Shown here: piece after piece, positions 35,935-47,879 of the stretch
Numbering within the stretch: the first letter of the stretch is position 1
Layout: each line of letters starts with the position of its first letter
DNA from: Dipteris shenzhenensis
Lineage: Eukaryota; Polypodiophyta; Polypodiopsida; Gleicheniales
Reading direction: 5' to 3' (one strand)
DNA length: 64,000 nucleotides
NCBI GenBank assembly: GCA_047967505.1
Contig: CM106540.1
Program-made: the position numbers and the translations under genes
Notes under the pieces: generated by a model
The model's database searches: none
Seen by the model: only the letters and a program-made list of their open reading frames with translations
Told to the model about the DNA's origin: nothing

Positions 35935-37290
35935 TGGATGACAAGGATCCAGGGATGAGGAAACTCCATAGACAAGACTCAAGTCGAGGGGATACTAGGA
36001 ACTTCCAAGGTGGAATGCCTTATGACCCTCTAACAGCCCTGGCCCCACTAGCCTTCGTCAACTATGGGGCACCTCAGTTCCCACTCTACCGCCCATTGCA
36101 TGGAACCAGCGTTACCATGCCTCAGGACCCACCTCCTTCGGTAGTCCATCCCTTCCCATCGATACCGATTGCGCCAATGAATGTAGGCATGGGTACCTCC
36201 ATCCCAATGTCGACACCAGCAACTACATGGATACCACCACCTGGGCAAGCCCTAAGGCCACAGCCATGTAACTCGTCAGGCCCACAGCAACACCACCTCC
36301 GCTAGCTACTCAAATGGTGTTGATTGACAAGGCAATGCATATTTTAGTGAACACCCTAGGAAGGGGCAACACCACCTCCACCTGCCCCAGTGTTCCCTGG
36401 AGGGATGGTAAATCCCTCAAGAAGCCATCCCATAGCCATTTCCAAGCTAATGACCAAGTTCCTTGGAGAAGGAGACCCAGTCTCCCACGTCAAATGATTC
36501 GAGAAGATTTGTGAAGCCTTTGGTGCACCAAGTGACCTTGAGATGGCCAATGCATTCATTGGCCTCAGCCTAGATGGCAAGGCAGGCCAGTGGTATAGGG
36601 CTCTCACCCCAAAAGAAAAGTTCAACTGGGAGACATTGAGAAAAGCTTTTATTGTGGGATTCGCCCCTAGCAGCCACAAATGGAGCCCGATCAACCAATT
36701 GTATGGGGTGAAACAGAATGACAAGGAATCCCTGAGGGATAACATTGTGAGGATTAAGCACCTCAATGCACACTGTGAGCCTTATGAGCAGATGAGCAAT
36801 GAATGACTGTTGCCTTGCTTTCTTATCGGATTAGCAGACCCAAAGCTGCACGACCACCTCATGGTGATGAACCCCACCTCCTTTGATCTATGTAGCAAGG
36901 TGGCCATCCGTATATGTGACAACATGATGGACAAGGTGGACTCGGACAAGGCCTCAGCTCCCTCCGAAACAACTCCATTAGTTAGGTCCTTGAGTGTAGA
37001 GTCAAGCAAGGAGGCTAACGAGCCTAGGAGCTTGGATGTGAGTGAGTTGGCCTCCACTTTGTTGGATCAGCTAGGCCAGCAATGGAGGATAGGAACCTCC
37101 AAGGAGGCACCGAGCAACCCCTACTTGTTTCCACGAAGAGACAATGTCTGATGCGGGGTATGCAATGGCAACCACCCCTCCAATGAGTGCCCATGCCTAA
37201 GGGCAAGGCCGGCACTCTACTGTGCACATTGCCATAGGTGGGGAAACCATGATACCTCCCAATGTTGATTTTCGAGGTCCCTTCCCTAAC
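35935..37290 (+). pseudogene. Gypsy F gag, broken
   Basis: Starts MDDKDPGMRKL, with a Pro-rich N-terminal region, then the conserved gag core at 36543-36806 (AFIGLSLDGKAGQWYRAL, FIVGFAP, LYGVKQNDKESLRD), a TGA, and 36810-37151. It ends with two knuckle-like motifs at about 37153-37266 (CGVCNGNHPSNEC and CAHCHRWGNHDTSQC). At least two frame changes and two stops. Confidence 0.82.
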
Positions 37291-38569
37291 CCATGTATCA
37301 AAATGTGACCCCCCTTAGCCCTAATAGCCCCACCTAACACCCAGATCTCTGAAGGTGGCCCTGTGGCTAGCTCTAGTCAGTATCGAGCTCAACCAAAATC
37401 CCCGCTACCACCCCCCATACTAGGACCACAACCCTTGCTACCTCATATCACCCCAGTCAATCAAGTGATGGTTGAAGACTTCCCAACGACTGGGAGGAAA
37501 CGGATCCTGATCATGGACCTCATGATTATTACTCCTACAACGAGGGAAGCGGTGCCCTGATCCATTACACATGCCAAGGTCCATGTAGAGCAAGTGAATG
37601 CCCCTATTGAGGCACTTCAAACCTTCCGGTGTCCTATTTCAAATGCCAGGGCCAACACTTCTTGAAGGATTGTCCATACAGTGTGTGGGGTTGCAGTACC
37701 ACTACAACTCATTACGAGGATGCAAGCCAAGGCACTGAGCAAGGCAATGAGAAAGCTCAAAAAGAAGGGGAAGGTATCCCCGTTGCTTGGCGGTCTTGAG
37801 ATTCCCCTGCAGCCTCTAGCTCGATCTAAGAAGGCTATCCGACTAGGTGCTCATCCCTAACGGTTCTAATGAGGAGATAGCTACCCTTGCTGCCTTCTCT
37901 ACTTTCGAGCAGTCTTCCATCCAAGGTGACCCTAATGTACCCCTGATTCTAGGAGTGAACAAACTAGTGCAGGCTCAGGGCCTGGTGCTTGCACCTACCT
38001 ATAAAGAGACCTACCCTGACCTGGTCTTAGAAAAGCAATACATAAAGGATGCTCAGAACTTGGTGCGAGAGTGCTAAGATAAGTTTGAGCATCAACTAAA
38101 GGCCAATAGGGGGTCGGATACTATCCATCCAACCCACTTTATGGGACATCGAGGAGTGAAATTGCTCAAGGTGCCAAAAAGGGTGGAGGAAAAGGAACAC
38201 CTAAGTTTGGAGCAATCGGAAGCTCCGGATCTGATGTAGAAGATGTTCCAAGAAGACCCAGTGCTACATAACCTTTAAGATGAAGGAGACATGTACAGAT
38301 TCGATGACATGTTGTCCATGGAGGAAGAAGCTTCATTAGAACCCTGTGACAGCACCGGGTTGGTTGCTTTCCTATCGACAGAGGTGAAAATGCTGATCCC
38401 GTCTCTGCTAAGAGGAAACCCCATCCTATGGCATGATCTGTCCAATTGGATGAACATGCCGTTCCTACCTCCAATCCCTACCAGCCCTAAGCTAAACCAA
38501 TCAATGCTAGACAAGGGGCATAACCTACCCAAGATCCCCATCAACAAGCTTGGCTAGTATTTCGAGGGT

Positions 38570-38870
38570 GATGACACAAACGCCTCTATCCCCATAGTCT
38601 ATCAAAACCAAAAGGTGGAAGCCATCTTGGATGGGGGAGCAGGAGTTAGTGTCTACACCAAGGAATGCTGGGAGAAATGGGGAAAACCCGCACTCAAGCA
38701 GATCCATCTAGTAGTAAAGCTAGCTGATGGAGGAACCACCGAACCCCTGGGAGTGCTGACTGGCATAAACATTAAGGTGTTTGGACTCACATACCCCATC
38801 AGGTTTGTGGTCATGGACTTCACTCAATAGCTAGGTTATGAAGGTATCCTAGGCAGACCCATTCGTCGGA
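38570..38870 (+). pseudogene. Gypsy F aspartic protease
   Basis: Reads VEAILDGGAGVSVYTKECW then VKLADGGTTEPLGVLTGI and FVVMDF. The active-site triad is DGG in place of D-S/T-G, a form seen in some plant gypsy elements. Ends at a TAG after DFTQ. Confidence 0.75.
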
Positions 38871-39699
38871 CTCATGCATGACTGGCACAATGATAATACC
38901 TACTTACAGCACGAGGAGCAGATCATGAGAGTGGACCTACACCTACAAGGCAAACCCATTGGTAGGAAACCACTTTGTCGCATAGTCTGACACCACAAAT
39001 CGAACCACCTCTGTAAAACTATTCCAACCCTGTGACAAGGAAGAGGACGAGAAGGAGTCTGATGACTTTTGGTATGCACCTCTTCCGAAGCCAGAATTCT
39101 CACAGTACTGGATGCACATCTTAGCCAACATAGATGTCCAAGAAAGAGTAGGGTTTCAAATCACCACCCTAGAGCTCGAGGGTTTGGCCCTAGTGGTCCC
39201 CCCAAGGATGTTTAACATGCTCAAACCTTGAGAGGTAAGCAAGGGAACCATAAGGGTAAAATCAGATCTTCACTGGCTATCCTACGTAGGTGCCATGACT
39301 GCTCACCATGAGTTCTCTTCTAACTGGGGAAACAGGGTAAGTAGGGTAACCACCCCTGTCAGCTCTATAAGTATAATGGAAGAGCCCCCTTCAGGTCCCA
39401 AATCCCATGCATCCAAAGGTAAGGCTGAGGTCAAAAGTCCACTGCTCCAATAGAAAAGGAGAAGGAGATTGAGGATAAGGAAGACCTATGGCAGGTACCA
39501 GCCCACTACAAGGCCTATACTATTCAGGATCGTAAGAACTTATACCAACAGGCCAAAAGATCTCGAGAGGATGGTTGTTCTCAAGGATATGATGGGCCGG
39601 CCCCAGTCAAGGAAGTAAACATAGCCCCAGAAGGACATGACCCACAACCTGTATTTGTCACTGATGACCTCACTCCCAATGAGGAGAATGCCCTAATAG

Positions 39700-40840
39700 C
39701 TCTCCTATAGGAATATAAGGCCTGCATGGCCTAGAAATACATGGACATGAAGGGATTGTATGTTGCAACATACAATCCCCATGATGGATGATGTCAGGCC
39801 AGTATGACAACGCCCCTACCCTATGAGTCCTAAATACGCACTTATAGTGAGGGAAGAAATCCAGAAACTCATAGATGCAGGTTTCATCTATGAGATTGAG
39901 CATATAGACTGGGTATCACCCATTGTGATAGTCCTAAAGAAAAATGGAAAAATTAGAGTATGCATGGATTTGAAGAAGGTGGATGCTGCCATGATAGAAA
40001 GGGTAGCCAGAAAGGAAGTGTATAGCTTCCTAGATGGATTCTCAGGTTACAACCAAGTGTCGATTGCCGCCCAAGATCAACACAAAACCACCTTCGTAAT
40101 TGAATGGGGTGTATATGCAGCCAAGGTGATGATATTTGGATTAACCAATGCCCTTGCTACCTTCCAACATATGATGATTACGGTATTCAAGGAATATCTG
40201 AGGGACTTTGTGGAAGTCTTCTTGGATGATATTTGCGTGAGCTCGAAATGGGATGACCACCTAAAGTATCTCAGGCTCGTCCTTGAGAAGTGCCACTTAT
40301 ACCGCATATCCCTCAACCCCCTTAAGTGCCAGTTTTGGGTCAAACATGGTGTCATCCTTGGCCACATAGTGTCCTGGAATGGAATCTCTATGGACCATAA
40401 TAAAATCAAACTCATCTTGGAGTTACCGCCCCCATCAACGCTAAGGGAGTCCAACGATTTACTCGCCATACGGGCTATTACAGAGATTCATCTTGTTCTA
40501 TGCGAACATAGCTCGCCCATTATACAAACTGCTAGTATCCTCTGCTAGTATCCTTTGAGTGGACCAAAGAATGCCAAATATCCTTTGAAACCCTCAAGTT
40601 AGCTCTAGCCACCGCACCAGTGTTGAGGTCTCCCAACTAGAATTTAATATTCCACATCCACATTGATGCCTCTAACTTTGCCTTTGGATGTGTGTTAGCC
40701 CAACCCGAGGAGCATAATTTGGATTACCTGGTATACTTTGCAAGTTGTCAACTTAATGAGGCTAAGGTTGACTACACCACCACCGAGAGAGAGGGCCTCG
40801 CCATGGTCTATGTAGTAAGGAAGTTTAGGCACCATTGTTA
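39700..40840 (+). pseudogene. Gypsy F reverse transcriptase and RNase H, broken
   Basis: RT is in the open frame 39823-40548: YALIVREEIQKLIDAGFIYE, SPIVIVLKKNGKIRVCMDL, FSGYNQVSIA, FGLTNALATFQHMM and the catalytic box FLDDICVSS (Y/F-x-DD). RNase H follows in another frame at about 40560-40840 with IHIDASNFAFGCVLAQP. Stops and a frame change separate the two. Confidence 0.88.
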
Positions 40841-40869
40841 GCTAACAAGTTTGTCTTTTATCGTGGACC

Positions 40870-41408
40870 ATCAAGCATTGCTATATGCACCCTATCAGAT
40901 GATTTGCAGAGACCAACTATACCGCATGGGCAAGGATGGTATATTGCGAAGATGCGTGTGCGAACACGAATACATCAAGGTGCTTGAAGAAGCCCACTCA
41001 AGAATCGCAAGAGTACATTTTGCCACTGATGTTACAGCACGTAAAGTGTTGCAAGCTGGCCCCTGGTGGCCAACACTCTTCGAAGATGAGGCCGAATTCA
41101 TCAAATGATGTGACCCCTACCAGCGTATCCAAATCCCGCACAGGGCAGACATGATGCCCCTGATCGGAATCCTAGCCAACCAACCATTTAAAAAATGGGG
41201 CATCAATTTCATTGGTCACATAAGCCCAGCAGCTAAGGGGACCGAGGCACGATACATCATCCTGGCCATCGACTACTTCACTAACTGGGTAGAAGGAAGA
41301 GCCATGGTAAAGGCTGATGCAAGATCCACCACCAAATTCTTATATGAACAAGTCATTACGTGGTTTGGATGCCTGTTGGAGTTGAGGAACTCACTTCCTC
41401 AACGAACC
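40870..41408 (+). pseudogene. Gypsy F integrase, N-terminal half, truncated
   Basis: H/C zinc-binding region at 40936-41150 (VHFATDVTARKVLQAGPWWP) and core start at 41151-41411 (WGINFIGHISP, ARYIILAIDYFTNWVE). The core breaks off after the LEL..GTHFLNE segment. Confidence 0.82.
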
Positions 41409-43609
41409 TAAAGGCACCAATTCCCATGTAGCATTTGCTTGCAAGGCATCTATTTCTTCATCCATGACTTTCTCCCATTTTTCTTTTCCCATGGCTTGAT
41501 CAAAAGAAGTGGGTTTTGGTTCATGTATCACTTTGACCATATAGGCATAGTGAATGGCTGTAAATCCATCATATTTCAGCCTATTTATAGGATACTTAAC
41601 TCTGGTAGACCTGTGCAAAATAGGCTCACTATTAGGTGCTCTCAAAACATCCCTTGTCTTCCTTACTCCAGGTATAACAACAGAAGGAATACTCAACTCA
41701 TCATCAAGGCTCTATTCTGAGCCACTGGATTCACCATCCACATAAGAGTGACCTACATTCACATCAATTATGGGCTGATCTACTTTCTCTTTTCCCTTTC
41801 GTGATACCTGCATACCACTATGTGCATTGCTTTGAGGAGATTGTCCTGGTCTCAATCTGCTTGTCCATGGCAAAGTATGTGAACCACTGCTAGAGGACAC
41901 TACAGGTCCACTAATATTTTGTGATTGATGTTGTGAATTCTGTGCAACATTACCATTTTGTGCATCTACATCATCAATCACATTTATTGGTTTATACCAG
42001 CTACTCATCTCATAAAAAACAACATCTTTGCTCACTGTAAACTTACGAGTAGAAGGATTATAGCATTTATGCCCTTTCTACTGTAGAGAATAACCAATAA
42101 AGATGCACTTCTCAGCTTTTGGATCCAACTTGGATCTCAACTCATCTGGCACATGAACATAGGCAATGCAACCAAAAACTTTCAAATGAGAAATATCTGG
42201 TTTTCTATTAGTAGACCTCTCCTCTGGCATCAAGCCATGTATTGCTACAGTGGGAGTCCTGTTCATTATGTAGATTGCTGTAGCAACTGCTTCAGCCCAA
42301 TAAAAATCTGGTAGGTCTTTTTTGTTGAGCATGGCATGAACTACCTCTCCAATATGCCCGTTTTTCCTTTCTGCAAGTCCATTTTGCTATGGGGTATGAC
42401 TGATATTCCTGCTTTATGCCATGCTCCTACAGGAACCTTGCAAACTCATTTGAGAGGTACTCTCCCCCTCCATCTGACCTTAGGCATTTTATTTGCAAGC
42501 TTGTTTCTTTTTCAACCATAGCTTTAAAAGATTTGAAATGCCCAAACACTTCACTTTTCTTTTTCATAAAATACACCCAAACTTTTCTGCTGTAGTTGTC
42601 AATAAAAGTGACAAAATAATGACAGCCTCGAATAGATGCAACTTTAGTAGTCCACACATCAGAGTGGATTAATTCCAATGGCTTCTTGCTCTCTTGAACA
42701 TGTCTAGGAAATGGTTTCCTTGCCTATTTTCCAAATTGACAGGCTTCACATACCTTATGTATTTTTGTAACCTTGAATTTAGGCAATCTTGCAACAATAT
42801 TTTGGGCCTGCATTGATTTAAGTCATTATACATTAACATGACCAATGCGTTTATGCTAGATATCAATATCTGCAACTACACCGGTCCCATGTGCAAATAT
42901 TGCTGCACTCAATTCAGGCATGTCCGCATCCAACGTAAACATCCTGCCCTTCTTCTTTCCTTTTGCTCTCAAGCGACTGTTATTTTTCATATCCTCAACA
43001 AAGCATCCATGAAAATTAAATCTGACCTACAAGCCCTGCTCAACCATTTGACCAACAGAAACCAGGTTCTTGGTGATGTTCGGGACATGAAATACATCAG
43101 ATAGGTATTTCTTTTTCCCATCCTGAATAGACAAAGGAATTTTACCAATCTACACAATAGGATGTGTAGTATCATCACCAGTCTCCACAAATCCTAGTTT
43201 TTCCATTTTCCTTGCATCGTGCATCCATTCTACATGACCTGTCATGTGGTTTGACGCACCTGAGTCAACATACCACACATCATTGCTTTCTTCTGCACTT
43301 GTCACAGAATTGGTCATGTGTTGCACCATAAACAAATGCTCATTTCTGTCATCACCCTGTCTACTAGAGGATGCATAATTGCCTTGCTGCAATTTTCCAT
43401 TCATGATGTCATGTTGCTTTTTGTAGTAGTCTTTAGCCATATGACCCATTTTACCACAGTAGTAGCATTCAACATTGATGTTTGCATTTTGGCCTCTCTG
43501 CCATCTACCACGACTCAAACTCTTCCTTAATTCTATAATGTTCTTTTTCTATCCTTTACCTTGACTCTTTTGTCTTTTCACTTTATAAAATAGGTTGTTG
43601 TCTTGTCTT

Positions 43610-43610
<1 letters not shown>
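41409..43610 (-). pseudogene. Copia copy B: gag end, protease, integrase, RT start; truncated both ends
   Basis: Minus-strand relative of copia C. From the 5' side: zinc knuckle (CYYCGKMGHMAKDYYKK) and protease (VWYVDSGASNHMTGHVEW) in 43150-43518, pre-integrase and integrase at 42427-42875 (LIHSDVWTTKVASIRGC, FIDNYSRKVWVYFMKKKSE, LRSDGGGEYLSNEFARF), 42078-42332 (FYWAEAVATAIYIMNRTP), and the linker to RT at 41391-42035 (FDQAMGKEKWEKVMDEE). RT proper is missing past 41409. Six nonsense codons coincide with ones in copia C. Confidence 0.9.

Positions 43611-43612
<2 letters not shown>

Positions 43613-43654
<42 letters not shown>
43613..43654. repeat. (CA)n microsatellite
   Basis: About 20 CA units directly abutting the left LTR of element G. 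Confidence 0.97.
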
Positions 43655-43657
<3 letters not shown>

Positions 43658-44316
43658 TGGCTATATCTTCATGGGGGTTATCTATTTCCTAAGGTGTGTG
43701 GCTCAAGGAATTTGCAGCTTGGTTGGCTAGTTATAATTGGTCCATGCATGAAGGACACAAAGATTGGCTAGTTGACAATATCCACGTGATGAATTCATGG
43801 CTTCCCATTGCATAGCAACCACTTGGCATTTTATTTCTATATAAAATTCCCAGAGAAGGCGACCTTCTACAAAAGCGGAGTGAAGGCGGTTTTGGATGGA
43901 TGCAAATGGCTTCTTCTATAAACATAGATATCTTGTTCCTTGGAGCTTCTCTTTGTCCAGCCCATCTCCATCTCGATGAGAGTCGATTTTTAGTAGCACA
44001 GCTGCATAGGTTGTAAGAATCTAGCCTTGAGGCTTCATGTTTCATGGAATCCTGCAACAAAGCCCATAGGCACGAGCAGGAAGGTCCTTGTCTGTGTCAT
44101 GTTTATTTTCATCAATAGAAGTAATTTCTCTTGTTTTCTGTGCCGCATAGCTTATCTTTGATTCACAACCCTTGCATGTAACTAGTTGTGACAAGTAGTA
44201 AATTTGTGAGAATATGTTGGTGTTTGAATTTGGATCAACCATGTTGAATTGCTCTTGTGATGTCTTTATCATGTATGCAAAATATCACGTCTGCATGCAT
44301 ACCTAATTTTCTAACA
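43655..44316 (+). repeat. 5' LTR of element G
   Basis: Direct repeat of 45281-45932; contains TTCTATAAACATAG, a likely TATA region. Confidence 0.9.
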
Positions 44317-45280
44317 ATTGGTATCAGAGCCAAGTTTACCATGAGAGCCTGTGAGTACTTTGCATGAGGAATTTGTGTCATAAAATCTTGCTGAGGCATC
44401 GAGTTAGTTTGAGAGGTCTTTGAAGAACCTAGAAGCACACTGGTTCAAAGACTTTGTATGATTTTGATAAGGTTTGGTCCTGAGGTTTTGCATCGATGGA
44501 GTTTACTATGTTGTAGCATTTTGCAAACAGAGTTTACAGAAGAAAGGGCATTCATTTTGCTACAAGGAATGATGAATGTGCAGAGAGTGTGAGGGATGAC
44601 AAGACTCCTTTGGTGAAGACTCTAGATTTTGCAGCCTTTGAGGTTGCAAATAGTGGAGATGCTTTGCAGCTTACATGCAGTGCGTGGCCTAGAGATCACG
44701 GTTCTTAGGATTGCAAAAGCATTACAAAGAAATCAATTCTCATGGTGGCATAGAAGCGCAAAGAGAAAGTTTAGCATCAATACAAGCTATCAAGACGTAG
44801 ATGTTCTATCCATTGTTTTGCATTCAAGATCAAAAGGATGACAATCGGGTTCTTTGGGAAGTGATCGTTTTTCTTGACTGAAGGTATGTTGATCGTGAAT
44901 ATATAGAGAAGAGCTCGTCAAAGTCAGTCTTATGGACTCTTGGAAGAGTGAGTCGGCAACTTTGCAGGAGATGTGAAAGACACTTCAGATTTGATTAGAG
45001 TTTTTGTTGGGTCTGGCCCTATGTGGGTGGCTCACTTTTCGGGTCGTGTCCTATGTGGGTGACCATATTTAGTCTGATGTTTCTTGTGTTCTTGGCTCAG
45101 ACCTATGTGGGCGATGATCACTGCTGTTTTTTTACTTTGCAGCCGACAGTAGTTTTGGAGTAGTTTGACTGAGAGCGAGAATTTTGCTACAACTTGTTTG
45201 GATAGTTATTGGGCATTTTGAGAACTTTTATGAACATAATGTTGTGACCCACTGCCCCCCATTCAGAATCAAGGGGGGAA

Positions 45281-45932
45281 TGTTGGCTAAATCTTAATGG
45301 GGGTTATCTATTTCCTAAGGTGTGTGGCTCAAGGACTTTGCGGCTTGGTTGGCTAGTCCATGCATGAAAGACACAAAGATTGGTTGGCTGACAATATCCA
45401 CGTGATGAATTCATGGCTTCCCATTGCATATCAACCACTTGGCATTTGATTTCTACATGGAGTTCCCAGAGAAGGCGACCTTCTACAAAAGCAGAGTGAA
45501 GGCGGTATTGGATGGACACAAATGGCTTCTTCTATAAATATAGATGTCTTGTTCCTTGGAGCCTCTCTTTGTCCAGCGTGTCTCCATCTCGATGAGAGTC
45601 GGTTTTCAGTAGAGCAGCTACATAGGTTGAAAGAGTCTAGTCTTGAGTCTTCATGTTCCTTGTAATCCCGCAACAAAGCCCATAGGCATGAGCAGGAAGG
45701 TCCTTGTCTGTGTCGTGTTGATTTTCATCAATAGAAGTCATTTCTCTTGTTCTCTGTGTCACATAGCTTATCTTTGATTCACAACTCTTGCATGTAACTA
45801 GTTGTGACAAGTAGTAAATCTATGAGCATATGTTGGTGTTCGAATTTGGATCAAGCATCCTGAGTTGCTCTTGTAATGTCTTTATCATGTATGCAAAATA
45901 TCACATCTACATGCACACCTAATTTTCTAACA
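45281..45932 (+). repeat. 3' LTR of element G
   Basis: Direct repeat of 43655-44316, with a short deletion near 45355. Confidence 0.9.
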
Positions 45933-45936
45933 AGTC

Positions 45937-45972
45937 TCTCTCTCTGTCTCTCTGTCTCCCTCCCTCCCTCCC

Positions 45973-46021
<49 letters not shown>
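45937..46021. repeat. (TC)n / (TCCC)n / (GT)n compound microsatellite
   Basis: TC and TCCC units followed by about 23 GT units (45975-46021), just outside element G. Confidence 0.97.
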
Positions 46022-46023
<2 letters not shown>

Positions 46024-46134
46024 CTTCCCCTTGGGGGTGCTTTTCATCTTGGAGTTATCGACATGAGAATAACCCATGCAAACATTATTGGCTCTGACAC
46101 CCTTTCAGTAAAAGAGATACTTCTTAGGGATGTT

Positions 46135-46646
46135 CATAACCCTTGTAGACATATATGGGAAATGGACGAGACTTCATCCTAATTAGTATTGATCATTTAA
46201 CTACATATCTTATATGATGTTTGGATGATGGTGTATATACCTGAACATTGGATACACTTATATCATGGATTGACGAAAGGACTATAGAACAAAAATGTAT
46301 ATATATATGCACTCTACAATATGGCTCTTTTATTTTAGACCATGGAGGAGATTGGACCATAAAAAGCCTATGGTTCGACCATCATAACCCTTGTAGACAT
46401 ATATGGGAAATGGACTAGACTTCATCTTGATTAGTATTAATCATTTAACTACATATCTTATATGATGGTTGGATGATGACGTGTATACTTGACCATTGGA
46501 TACACTTATATCATGGATGATGGCTTGACTAAAGGACTAGAGTAGGAAAATGTTTATATATATGCACTCTATAATTAGTGTAATATGGCTCTTTTATTTT
46601 AGACCATGAAGGAGATTGGACCATAAAAAGCCTATGGTTCAACCAT
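46135..46646. repeat. Tandem duplication, period 248 bp
   Basis: Units start CATAACCCTTGTAGACATAT at 46135 and 46383 and end in AAAAAGCCTATGGTT. The second unit has small insertions. AT-rich and non-coding. Confidence 0.9.
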
Positions 46647-46649
46647 TAT

Positions 46650-47260
46650 TGATCATGGCATATATCTTTATAGTCATTAATTTGTACTGCATGAGTCATT
46701 CCATTAGTACACACTTTATATGTCTACTTATGCTTTCTTCAAAAACTGCGATAAGGGTGTAAGTATTTGACTCATACAATATGGAGGCAACCATTCCATT
46801 GAGCTTCCCATATACACTTATGGGTGACAACTAATATTGGCAAGATATTTGAAGGAATTTTCACGCCTTTTTACTATAGATATGTTATAGAGGAGTCGTC
46901 TATGATGAACTGGTTACTGTAGCACTACAGTGAGCCATGTTGGACCTCCATATCCTTTACTAGTGTAAGGACGCATGAAGTTGGAGTGTGACCACCACTT
47001 GAGAACTGGTGAATTGGTTACGGATTAATAACCCTTTTAATTACATTCCCTAGAAGTTTTCCCCCCATTCGGTATTTAAGAGGAGACATGGGACAAATGG
47101 AATTTTATGGTGGATAAATTAATAGTGAAATTGCTTGGAAAGAGAGTGGGTACAGGAATTGGTAGAACTGTTATCTCATTTTTTTGGCCAAAAAACTGTA
47201 CCGCTCTCTTCCTCTATTATGACCACAACGAGCACTCTTTCATGATGAGGTCTGCAATGA
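46650..47260. other. No gene recognised
   Basis: AT-rich sequence without repeats, splice-flanked frames or family motifs that I can support. Confidence 0.5.
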
Positions 47261-47262
47261 AC

Positions 47263-47560
47263 CTAGTCATTTCTCTGCTTCCACACATGCATGATCACAA
47301 AACCTCTTATCAACTGCCAGTGTTCATGTAAGGGATCAGCCATGCTACCCTTGTCTCCAAAAAGAGCCATTTTCGATCTGATCTTCAAGTGAATGTGAAC
47401 CTTAGGCTGATCTGCCTCCAAATATCTTTTGTGAAGAAGTAGTCCCAAAAAAGGTGCATATGGGTCTCCTTTCCTGTCTTGCAGAGAATAAGCATACTGG
47501 AGCAACGTTTGGATTCCATTTAGCAACCAGTGAGCACACAGGTTGAAAAGCTTCATGTTA
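47263..47560 (-). pseudogene. LINE remnant: zf-RVT-like region downstream of a non-LTR RT
   Basis: One minus-strand frame reads CKTGKETHMHLFWDYFFTKD then IWRQISLRFTF, and the next frame WQLIRGFVIMHVWKQRND. This order (C..C, ET..HLFW, IW..I, then W..R..V..W.WK.RN) matches the C-terminal zf-RVT region common in plant LINE-derived proteins. RT itself is not seen, and one frameshift separates the blocks. Confidence 0.5.
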
Positions 47561-47879
47561 CTTACATTATAGGAAGCATCCAAAGCTCCACCCAAGGAGA
47601 GTGTTCAAGAAAGGAGACGTTATCGCAGAGGCTTGTCCTCATCCTTCAAAAATAGGTTCACAATAGCCTCCCCTTCTACTCTCCTATGAATCACTTGGTA
47701 GAGGCAGCTGGAACGAACCATGACTGACGGCAAGTATGCTTGTCTTGATGAAGCCCAATTGGTTTCCTTACTTTGAAAGGTTTTAACGGGTGCCTGGCAG
47801 CTTAAAAAATTCTCATATCTGTGGGTGTATCTTTCACAAAGTGTGAGACATAGCTTGTTTTTTGTACCCATAACAATGA

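Larger units (their letters stand above)
35935..41408 (+). mobile_element. Ty3/gypsy element F, 3'-truncated inside integrase
   Basis: Gag, protease, RT, RNase H and the first half of integrase occur in order on the plus strand in several frames. The integrase reading ends at about 41408 (...GTHFLNEP), where an inverted copia fragment begins. No 3' LTR. The order RT before integrase is gypsy-type. Confidence 0.88.
43655..45932 (+). mobile_element. Compact non-autonomous LTR element G (2.28 kb)
   Basis: LTRs of 662 bp (43655-44316) and 652 bp (45281-45932), both TGTTGGCT...CTAACA, flank only 964 bp. The PBS is TGGTATCAGAGCC at 44319-44331 and the polypurine tract AAGGGGGGAA ends at 45280. The interior encodes no retroviral domain, though a coding-like stretch reads GIHFATRNDECAESVRDDK. 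No target duplication is found (ACACA versus AGTCT). Confidence 0.88.

Noticed and set aside
43650-45937. Target site duplication for element G
   Set aside because: Flanks ACACA and AGTCT do not match.
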